NCBI GenBank assembly: GCA_039805565.1
Contig: JBDLTZ010000160.1
Span: forward strand, 1 to 5,480
Reading direction: 5' to 3'
DNA: 5,480 bases
Source: CALJIC01 sp039805565
GTDB lineage: Bacteria > Chloroflexota > Chloroflexia > Chloroflexales > Roseiflexaceae
Positions 1 through 5,480 of the stretch are shown here, one piece after another. A model generated the notes under the pieces. It ran no database searches. It saw only the letters and a list, made by a program, of their open reading frames with translations, and was not told the DNA's origin. The position numbers were made by a program, and so were the translations under genes. The first letter of the stretch is position 1; each line of letters starts with the position of its first letter.

Positions 1-2160
1 CAGCCGCATATGATGGACGACATGGCCGCCGCGTTGCTGTGGGCCGACGCGAGGGACATCCATTGCCCCTCGCTCGACGAGGGACGCCCGACGCTTCCCG
101 CCCAGTTTTACCAGCCGACCCCCGGCTACGCCGACGCGAACGCGCTCCGGGGTATGGATGATGCAAGCCTTCGCGCCGGCCAGATCGCCCGCACGCAGCA
201 GGGCATCAACCGCCTCACGCTCGGCATCGTCCCGTCCGTTCTGGCGGTGCTCGAGGCGCTGGTCCAGCTTATCTTCTCGCTCTCGCTGATGGTGTTGTGG
301 GCGAGCCTGCCGATCGCGCTCTTGTTCATGTTGTTCCAGCGAGACACGGGCGCGCTCACTCGCCTATTCCAGCAAGGGCTGGACATCCTCAAGGCGTCCT
401 GGGCCGGGAGCTTCGTCCTGGGACTCATCTTCGTGTGCGTTGAGCAGACCGCCCGCCTGGGGAACGCCACGGCCTACATCGGCTTCTCGATCGGCTCGCT
501 GGTCGTAACCGCCTACGTCGCCAGCCTCGCCGCGGGCACCGTGCGCCAGGGCTTCGCGGCTTTCGGCAGCGTCGCCGGCGCCGCCACCGGCCTCTCGCTC
601 GGCGGGCTCGGGCAGATCGCAGGCGGGGCCGCGCGCGTGGCCCTTGGCGGCGCAGCGGGCGCGGCGCAGGGCGTGGCGGGCGGCGTGGGGGGAGCGGTGC
701 AGGCCTCGATTGCCGGCCACGCGGCGATGGAGGCATCCGGCAGCAGCCGCTACGCACGCGCTGCGCGCCTCGGCACCATCAAGCCAATCGCGCAGCTTGG
801 CGAGGTTGCGGCGGCGATGGGGCTCCTGAAGGACGAGGAGATACGCGCCGGGCTGTACGCCGGTTCGCGCGCCGACGGCAAGGGCGACTTCCGCGCCATG
901 CGCCGCCAGATCGACGCCGACCAGAAGACCAAGCTGGCCGATGGCACCACGATAGGTGAGCGTGCCACCGCCCGCGCCATCGCCCACCAGATGCGGCCCT
1001 CGAAGCGCGAGCGGCTCGACGACGCCGTGACCAGGGCGCGCAACGCGGCCGGTGCGTTCGCAGACGGCGAGCTGTTCCAGGCAGCACAGGACGCCGGGGA
1101 CCGGATGGGCGGCAAGGTGCTCGGCGCCGCTGACCGCGCCCGAGCCACGGTGCAGAGTGCCCAACGCGGCATCGCCGGCGCGGCGCGCAACCCACGCCGC
1201 GCCGCAGCTCTGGACCGGCAGGAGTCGGTCACATCCGCAGCAGCAGCCCGCCCCGACCCGAGGCGCACCGCGGTACGTCTGGACGGCAACCGCCTGGTTG
1301 CGGCCGAGCGGCGGGCGCCCGACTCACAGGGAGTCACGACCGAGACTGATCTGCAAGCGGTCAATCCCTCGCTCCTGTCTGCGCGGGGCTACACCTGGCA
1401 GTACAACACCGACGACGACGACGCCATTGCCTCCGTGTCCTACTGGAAGAACGAGGCACCTACCGCGAGCAAGGGGGCTGGCGGGCCTGGTGTTGCGCGC
1501 ATGCCGCTCCCGCGCCGCGCTGTTGCCCGACGGCAGCGGGACGACGAATCGCCGCTCGCCCGGCAGTCCCGCGAGGCGCAGGCGCAGCACGCCGAGGTTA
1601 GCACGGCCGCGCCGTCCGTGCTCGAGTCGACACCTGAGCCACAGCCCCGGGCGACGGAGCAGGCGCGGATCGCGCGGCTTCAGGAGGCCCACGCCGCGCT
1701 GAGCGAGCAGCGTCACGCCCTGGCAGCCGGCGAAGCCGAGGGGGACGCTGACTACCACCGCATGAAGCTGGAGCTGCGCGAGCAGGAACTTATCAGCGAT
1801 GGGCTCTCCGACCCGGCCACCGCCGGGCAGGTCCAGACGCAGATCGACATCGCCACCTACGAGAGCCGCGCCGCCGCGCTCAACCGCGAGTCCGTCGTCG
1901 CGGCGACGGAGGCCGAGGAGCTTCCCCCGGCGAGCGACCGGGCGACGTGGAAGGTGCAGCACCGAGCGCAGCGCCGCACCGCGCGCATCGAGCGCGAGCG
2001 CACCGAGGTGCAGCAGCAGATCGCTCGCCGAAAGCGCGAGCTGGGCTTCACCCAGGCGACGCAGCGTGCGTCAGCCCCACAGTTCCGGCCCGAGGCGCTG
2101 CGTGCCGCCGGCGAGCTCCAGCAGCCCGATCCTGCTCCAAAGAAAGCGACCCGTTCGTGA
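1..2160 (+). CDS. Polytopic membrane protein with long coiled-coil tail, VirB6/TrbL-like (5' partial)
   Basis: The frame is open to the left edge. The first ATGs are at 10 and 13, but no ribosome site is visible in the nine bases before them, so the true start probably lies upstream. Numbering from the ATG at 10 gives 716 residues. Residues 71-109 are strongly hydrophobic (one long or two short membrane helices). Further membrane segments lie at about 132-147 and 154-176. Residues 180-235 are a Gly/Ala-rich small-residue stretch. From about 240 to the end the protein is soluble, highly charged and Ala/Arg/Glu/Gln-rich, with likely coiled coils near 548-600 and 645-677. A hydrophobic core, Gly/Ala stretch and long hydrophilic tail are typical of VirB6/TrbL proteins and Gram-positive TcpH/ConG-like relatives, which form the inner-membrane channel of type IV secretion. 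The family call is inferred from architecture, with no diagnostic motif. Missing upstream sequence may hold more helices. The stop overlaps the next start by one base. Confidence 0.88.
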   Translation, partial: QPHMMDDMAAALLWADARDIHCPSLDEGRPTLPAQFYQPTPGYADANALRGMDDASLRAGQIARTQQGINRLTLGIVPSVLAVLEALVQLIFSLSLMVLWASLPIALLFMLFQRDTGALTRLFQQGLDILKASWAGSFVLGLIFVCVEQTARLGNATAYIGFSIGSLVVTAYVASLAAGTVRQGFAAFGSVAGAATGLSLGGLGQIAGGAARVALGGAAGAAQGVAGGVGGAVQASIAGHAAMEASGSSRYARAARLGTIKPIAQLGEVAAAMGLLKDEEIRAGLYAGSRADGKGDFRAMRRQIDADQKTKLADGTTIGERATARAIAHQMRPSKRERLDDAVTRARNAAGAFADGELFQAAQDAGDRMGGKVLGAADRARATVQSAQRGIAGAARNPRRAAALDRQESVTSAAAARPDPRRTAVRLDGNRLVAAERRAPDSQGVTTETDLQAVNPSLLSARGYTWQYNTDDDDAIASVSYWKNEAPTASKGAGGPGVARMPLPRRAVARRQRDDESPLARQSREAQAQHAEVSTAAPSVLESTPEPQPRATEQARIARLQEAHAALSEQRHALAAGEAEGDADYHRMKLELREQELISDGLSDPATAGQVQTQIDIATYESRAAALNRESVVAATEAEELPPASDRATWKVQHRAQRRTARIERERTEVQQQIARRKRELGFTQATQRASAPQFRPEALRAAGELQQPDPAPKKATRS

Positions 2161-2228
2161 TGCAACGCCTCATACTCCTTGCACTCCTCGCCCTCACGCT
2201 TGTGGCTCATCAACCACGCGTGTTCGCA
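2160..2228 (+). other. Sec signal peptide of the PPC/SH3b protein
   Basis: The first 23 codons encode M-Q-R, then an uninterrupted Leu/Ile/Ala core (residues 4-15), a short polar stretch and VFA just before EVTPT. This fits the small-x-small rule for signal peptidase I. There is no cysteine at the cleavage point, so it is not a lipoprotein signal. The mature protein then begins with a Thr/Pro/Ala linker. Confidence 0.8.
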
Positions 2229-3926
2229 GAGGTCACGCCAACGGCCACGCCCGCGGCCGACCAGCAGGCCGACCGCTGCGAGCGCAACGACAGCGCCGCG
2301 CGGGCCTGCGCGCTCGCGCTCGACGCGGTACACGGCCCCTTCACCTTCCTCCCCGAAGGCGACCAGGACTACTACAGCCTGAACCTGGGGGCCGAGGCAA
2401 CCGGCCTGGAGACGCAGATCACCGTGCGCGGCACGGGGGGCCTGGACCTCCGCGCGACCATCACCCGCGCCGGCGAGGACGCGCCGCTCGCCACCTTCAC
2501 GCAGCCCGTGACCACCACCACGCTGCGCGCCGACGTGACCGGCTGGGTGGTCGTGCGGGTGGAGAACCGGGCAGCGGCGCTGGCGAATGGGCAGAGCTAC
2601 CGGATGGAGGTGCGGCGCGTGCTGCCGCCCCCCGGCCCCGTAGTCCCCGACGCCCTGGCGGCGGCGAAGGAGCCCGCCCCCGACGCGCTCGAGAACAACT
2701 GGAGCGTGGAGACGGCCGCACCTATCGCAGTCGGCGCGATCTACGACCTCAACTTCACGTGCCCGGTAACGGGGAGCTGCGCCGGGGGCGACCACGATTA
2801 CCTGCGCGTGCCGGTCAAGGCGGGCATCACCTACGTGGTTGGCGCCTTCGACCTCGGCCCCGGCGTGGACACCACGATCGACCTGTTCTGGCGCGATGCC
2901 GGAACCCCCACCGCGACAAATGACGACGTGGCGCCGGGCAAGAGCTTCGTGAGCATGCTGCGCTGGACGGCCCCGGCGAACGGGGACGCCATCGTACGCG
3001 TCGGCCCACGCACCGGAAGGGAGCGCTTGGTGGTGTTCGAGGCCAAAGCCGCGACCTACCGCTTCGCCATCGCCCTTGCCGAGAGCGACCTGGGCACACA
3101 GATTATTGAGCGGATCCACGGGCAGGCCGGGCTCGCCGCTCCTCAGCCGGCCACGACCACCGGGGGGCAGGGCAGCAGTCCCGCGCCAACGTCCACTTCT
3201 GCCACACAGCCCCCCACGAGCGGAGAGAATGCCCCGGCCGACCCCGCCCCCACGCAGGCCAGCATCAGGACCGAGTTTGTGACCACCGGCACGGCGCTGG
3301 TGACCACCAACACGGTGCTGCGGCTGGAGGCAGGCGCGACCGGCACGGAGATGGAGCCACTGCGCGCCGACTCCCGGGTGACGCTGCTCGGTCGCGCGAG
3401 CGGCCTGTGGGTGATGGTCAAGCCGGTTGGCGGCATCCTGGCCGGGTGGGTGGACTACCGCACCCTCCGCGCGCTTGGCGAGGATGGTGCGGCAGAGGAC
3501 ACGAACACTACCACATCACCAGGGATGGGATCGGATGCTGAGAGCCCGTCAGCATCTGCGCCCCAGGCGAACGCTACCCCGGTCCCCTCATCCGCTACCC
3601 TGCGCGCTACGCCGCTCGAAGATGCGCCGCTGCCCGCAGCGGCTCCGCAGCAGCCCGCGGTGGCCCTCTCCGTCGCCGTGACCGTGCAGGAGGCGATGGG
3701 CGAGCGACGACAGCCCGCCATAGGTGAGCGCGTGCAACTCGTGGACGCCTTCGGGCGCGTGCTGGCCGAGGCCAACACCGACGGCGCCGGCAGCGTCACG
3801 CTCCAGCGCGCCATCGCCCCACGCACCGCGGTGCTGCTGCGCCTCCCGGCGCTCGGCCTCGAAACCCCGGTGGACATCGCAGAGCCGGCGCTGACGATCA
3901 CTATCCCGGCCCGAGGAGGAGTCTGA
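2160..3926 (+). CDS. Exported multidomain protein: signal peptide, two PPC-like domains, SH3b-like domain, C-terminal beta domain
   Basis: The protein has 588 residues. The ATG at 2160 was chosen because it opens a clean Sec signal peptide (MQRLILLALLALTLVAHQPR, likely cut after VFA at residue 23) and overlaps the previous stop by one base. The frame is open further upstream, but that part reads as an out-of-frame shadow of gene 1. Residues about 38-153 form a PPC-like (bacterial pre-peptidase C-terminal) domain, with ERNDSAARA then GDQDYYSLNL. Residues about 176-306 are a second copy (LENNWSVETA, GGDHDYLRV) carrying C201 and C207. A Pro/Thr/Ser/Gly linker (325-368) leads to an SH3b-like domain (370-440) ending in the typical GWVDYRTLRALG. 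A second linker (441-498) leads to a carboxypeptidase-regulatory or Cna_B-like beta domain (499-585; LVDAFGRVLAEANTDGAGSV). PPC and SH3b modules generally mediate surface, carbohydrate or cell-wall contacts. There is no catalytic domain, lipobox or C-terminal anchor, so it is probably secreted or held by partners. Function unknown; a structural part of the neighbouring membrane complex is inferred. Confidence 0.9.
   Translation: MQRLILLALLALTLVAHQPRVFAEVTPTATPAADQQADRCERNDSAARACALALDAVHGPFTFLPEGDQDYYSLNLGAEATGLETQITVRGTGGLDLRATITRAGEDAPLATFTQPVTTTTLRADVTGWVVVRVENRAAALANGQSYRMEVRRVLPPPGPVVPDALAAAKEPAPDALENNWSVETAAPIAVGAIYDLNFTCPVTGSCAGGDHDYLRVPVKAGITYVVGAFDLGPGVDTTIDLFWRDAGTPTATNDDVAPGKSFVSMLRWTAPANGDAIVRVGPRTGRERLVVFEAKAATYRFAIALAESDLGTQIIERIHGQAGLAAPQPATTTGGQGSSPAPTSTSATQPPTSGENAPADPAPTQASIRTEFVTTGTALVTTNTVLRLEAGATGTEMEPLRADSRVTLLGRASGLWVMVKPVGGILAGWVDYRTLRALGEDGAAEDTNTTTSPGMGSDAESPSASAPQANATPVPSSATLRATPLEDAPLPAAAPQQPAVALSVAVTVQEAMGERRQPAIGERVQLVDAFGRVLAEANTDGAGSVTLQRAIAPRTAVLLRLPALGLETPVDIAEPALTITIPARGGV
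3279..3320 (+). repeat. Tandem 21-bp direct repeat (two copies) inside the SH3b-like domain
   Basis: Two abutting 21-base units, 3279-3299 and 3300-3320, both begin GTGACCACC and end in GCTG. They differ at three positions (GG to AA, and one C to T), giving 18 of 21 identical. They are in frame and encode VTTGTAL followed by VTTNTVL (protein residues 374-387), at the start of the SH3b-like domain. This looks like a small in-frame duplication that has partly diverged. The second copy runs into LRLEAGA, which occupies the place of the usual LNVRSGP-type SH3b motif. Confidence 0.8.
3913..3921 (+). promoter_or_regulatory. Strong Shine-Dalgarno for the third gene
   Basis: GAGGAGGAG contains a perfect AGGAGG (3914-3919) six bases before the ATG at 3926. 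It lies within the last codons of the preceding gene and fixes the start of the downstream one. The previous junction, at 2160, has only a weak purine run (AAAGAAAG, 2139-2146) 13 bases upstream of its ATG. The third gene may therefore start translation independently as well as by coupling. Confidence 0.85.
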
Positions 3927-5480
3927 TGATCAACAGCACCGTCTCTGGCGTCAGCGCCAGCCGCATTGCCCACGCGGCGAATGAGGAGCAATACATCGCG
4001 CAGTGGCGGACGTGGCGCACATTCCTGATGGCCCGGCGCGTCCTACTGGACGCGGCCGACACCATCGGCGCAATCCGCGATGCATTCGAGCAAACCCCAG
4101 ATATGGCGACCCCCGCCAGCCGAGCAGAGGCAGAGCTTGCCCGCCTCACGCCCGACCAGCGCGAGGTGTTCACGCGCACGCTCGAGGATCGAGTGCAGCG
4201 CCTCCAACACCTTGCCGACGCTCCGAGCGGTGGCACAGGCGGCGTGTGGCTGCGCGACCCTGACGACGTGGAGCGCGAGGCGCTCCGGCAGCTACTCGAC
4301 GAGGCATCCGGCGAGTCCGATCAACTGCCCCAGGGCTGGGGCGTCGTCCCGATGACCGACCAACTGTACCAACTCGATTTGCGCGCCCTGCTCATAGCCC
4401 CCGATGCCGCGACCTACGCGGTGCGGCGTGGTCTGCCGCAGGATGAAGTCAAGCGGCGGCTGCTCATGGCCGGGTGCGTCGCCATCCTCGGTATCGTGGG
4501 CTTCATCCTCTCGCTCACAATGGGCGGGGAATCGAGCACCAGCGCGCGGGCTATCCAGCCCGCGACGGTGAACAGCGCGCCCGCCGTGCTCTGGACGCCG
4601 CTACAGCTCACCCTGACCGGCGCGGCTAACACCGACCTTCCCGTCAGCCCGGTCAGCGGCGCGTGGCCGGCAGAAGCTGCCGGCGCAGCCTGGCGGAGCA
4701 CGAACGCGCTGCCGCTCCAGCTCTGCGCCCCCGGCGACCTCCTGGCGGGCGTGACCCAGGCGACGGTGCTCAGCGGTGGCGACCACGCGACCCGCGCCTA
4801 CACCCTGAGCGCCACAGCGCCTGCCCGGCCCGACCTGATCATCGTTGCGTGCGGTGGAGAGGCCACCACGCGCTACGGAACACTCACCGGCACTGAGCCG
4901 CCGACCGTCAGCAATGTGGGCGACCAGGTGATGCTCCCCGGCGATCTTGCACTCACCCTGGCGAGTCTGACCATCATCGGCCCCGGCGCGGACCCGACGC
5001 TCCCACCCGACCAGGCCCGCGTCACCGCTCTGGTGCGCATCACCGGCCCGCAGACCGTCACCCAGGCGCTCACCTGGCCCGACTACGCGCCGACGCTCAT
5101 CACCATCACCGGGGCGCGGGTATCACCTGCCGAGACGCGCTCGACGGAAGACGGCGCCGCGCTCACCTTCCTGGTCGCGTTGCCAAGCGCGCCGATTGAG
5201 GCTGCGCTGAGCATCACCCCGCCAGGTGCGCCCCAAGCAAGCCGCTGGCTCACCCGCCTTGATGTCCCCCCGGCGCGTGATGCAGTGCTCCGCGCCGCGC
5301 TCCGCGCCGAGGTGGAAGGCGCGGGGGCTGACACCCTCCAGGTGACTCTCAGCAACATGAGCGGCGAACCGCTCGCCGTGACGCCCTCGGACATCGCCCT
5401 CACAAGCGAGGGGCTGGTGCAGCCGCTGCCCGCGATCCCTGAGCTCGCCGAGCCGCTTGCGCCTGATGAGCGACGGGCCT
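3926..5480 (+). CDS. Single-pass membrane protein with large cytosolic and extracytoplasmic regions (3' partial)
   Basis: The reading frame is uninterrupted from the ATG at 3926 to the window end: 518 full codons and no stop, so the gene continues beyond the window. Its start is fixed by AGGAGG six bases upstream and a TGATG overlap with the preceding stop. Residues 1-178 are polar and mostly helical-looking (for example RAEAELARLTPDQREVFTRT), without a signal peptide. KRR (176-178) precedes a single membrane helix at about 179-199 (LLMAGCVAILGIVGFILSLT), so the N-terminus is predicted inside. The rest is extracytoplasmic, Thr/Pro/Ala-rich and beta-like, with C267 and C309 as a possible disulfide. 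Residues about 325-432 resemble a DUF4352/telokin-like Ig fold. A second such unit seems to begin near 453, with VTLSNMSGEPLAVTPSDIAL (473-492), and is cut by the window edge. The topology recalls bitopic VirB8/TcpC- or VirB10-like subunits, but the cytosolic part is unusually long and I recognise no family motif. A machine-subunit role is inferred from coupling to the other two genes. Confidence 0.88.
   Translation, partial: MINSTVSGVSASRIAHAANEEQYIAQWRTWRTFLMARRVLLDAADTIGAIRDAFEQTPDMATPASRAEAELARLTPDQREVFTRTLEDRVQRLQHLADAPSGGTGGVWLRDPDDVEREALRQLLDEASGESDQLPQGWGVVPMTDQLYQLDLRALLIAPDAATYAVRRGLPQDEVKRRLLMAGCVAILGIVGFILSLTMGGESSTSARAIQPATVNSAPAVLWTPLQLTLTGAANTDLPVSPVSGAWPAEAAGAAWRSTNALPLQLCAPGDLLAGVTQATVLSGGDHATRAYTLSATAPARPDLIIVACGGEATTRYGTLTGTEPPTVSNVGDQVMLPGDLALTLASLTIIGPGADPTLPPDQARVTALVRITGPQTVTQALTWPDYAPTLITITGARVSPAETRSTEDGAALTFLVALPSAPIEAALSITPPGAPQASRWLTRLDVPPARDAVLRAALRAEVEGAGADTLQVTLSNMSGEPLAVTPSDIALTSEGLVQPLPAIPELAEPLAPDERRA

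Noticed and set aside
364..1164. A 266-codon minus-strand open frame
   Set aside because: It is antisense to gene 1, with low-complexity Gly/Ala/Arg composition and no ribosome site or domain signature.
1947..2159. An upstream in-frame start for the exported protein, adding 71 residues
   Set aside because: The extra residues are Ala/Arg/His-rich shadow sequence of gene 1 and would bury the signal peptide. The ATG at 2160 gives a clean signal sequence and the same TGATG overlap as the next junction.
1799..2923. A 374-codon plus-strand frame covering the gene 1/gene 2 junction
   Set aside because: Its translation is extremely Arg/Pro/Ser-rich, as expected of a shifted reading of GC-rich genes, and it contradicts the signal peptide and PPC motifs in the accepted frame.
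1857..3119. A 420-codon open frame on the minus strand spanning the gene 1/gene 2 junction
   Set aside because: Stop codons are rare by chance in GC-rich DNA. The translation is Gly/Arg/His/Ala-rich without domain signals, and it lies opposite two well-supported genes.
3627..3642. A 7-bp inverted repeat (CCGCTGC / GCAGCGG)
   Set aside because: The two-base loop is too tight for a good hairpin, there is no T-run, and it falls in an Ala/Pro linker where such words are common.
953..3731. The shared word ATAGGTGAGCG near 953 and 3720, considered as a dispersed repeat or site
   Set aside because: Only about 11 bases match. Both encode I-G-E-R in coding sequence, and there is no extension or symmetry to suggest a binding or recombination site.
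4666..4684. A perfect 8-bp inverted repeat (GCCGGCAG / CTGCCGGC, 3-base loop), considered as a terminator
   Set aside because: It lies inside the open frame of gene 3, has no following T-run, and is easily formed by chance in GC-rich coding DNA.

Overview
The window is a densely packed, GC-rich stretch with three genes on the + strand and essentially no intergenic DNA. Strong G/C preference at third codon positions runs evenly through all three. The secreted-protein linkers (TPTATPA type), tandem PPC domains and bacterial SH3 modules resemble Chloroflexota (Roseiflexus/Chloroflexus/Kouleothrix-like) proteins. This taxonomic guess rests on style, not on a marker gene.

Layout. (1) Positions 1-2160: a polytopic membrane protein, open to the left edge. 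It has a hydrophobic core, a Gly/Ala-rich small-residue stretch, and a very long charged C-terminal tail with predicted coiled coils. The architecture fits the VirB6/TrbL family and its Gram-positive TcpH/ConG-like relatives, the polytopic channel component of type IV secretion/conjugation systems. (2) Positions 2160-3926: a 588-residue exported protein with a signal peptide, two PPC-like beta domains, an SH3b-like domain and a C-terminal beta-sandwich, joined by disordered Pro/Thr/Ser/Ala linkers. (3) Position 3926 to the right edge: a single-pass membrane protein with about 178 cytosolic residues, one transmembrane helix and a long extracytoplasmic beta-rich part with two possible Ig-like (DUF4352-like) repeats. 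It is cut off by the window.

Both junctions are the same TGATG stop/start overlap, so the genes look co-transcribed and translationally coupled. Coupling and shared topology (channel, exported multidomain protein, bitopic protein with large surface domain) suggest parts of one envelope-spanning machine. This is plausibly the accessory or outer part of a conjugation-like type IV system on an integrative element or plasmid. No ATPase, relaxase, coupling protein or integrase is in view, so that assignment remains inference. I see no RNA gene, CRISPR array, insertion sequence, promoter or convincing terminator.
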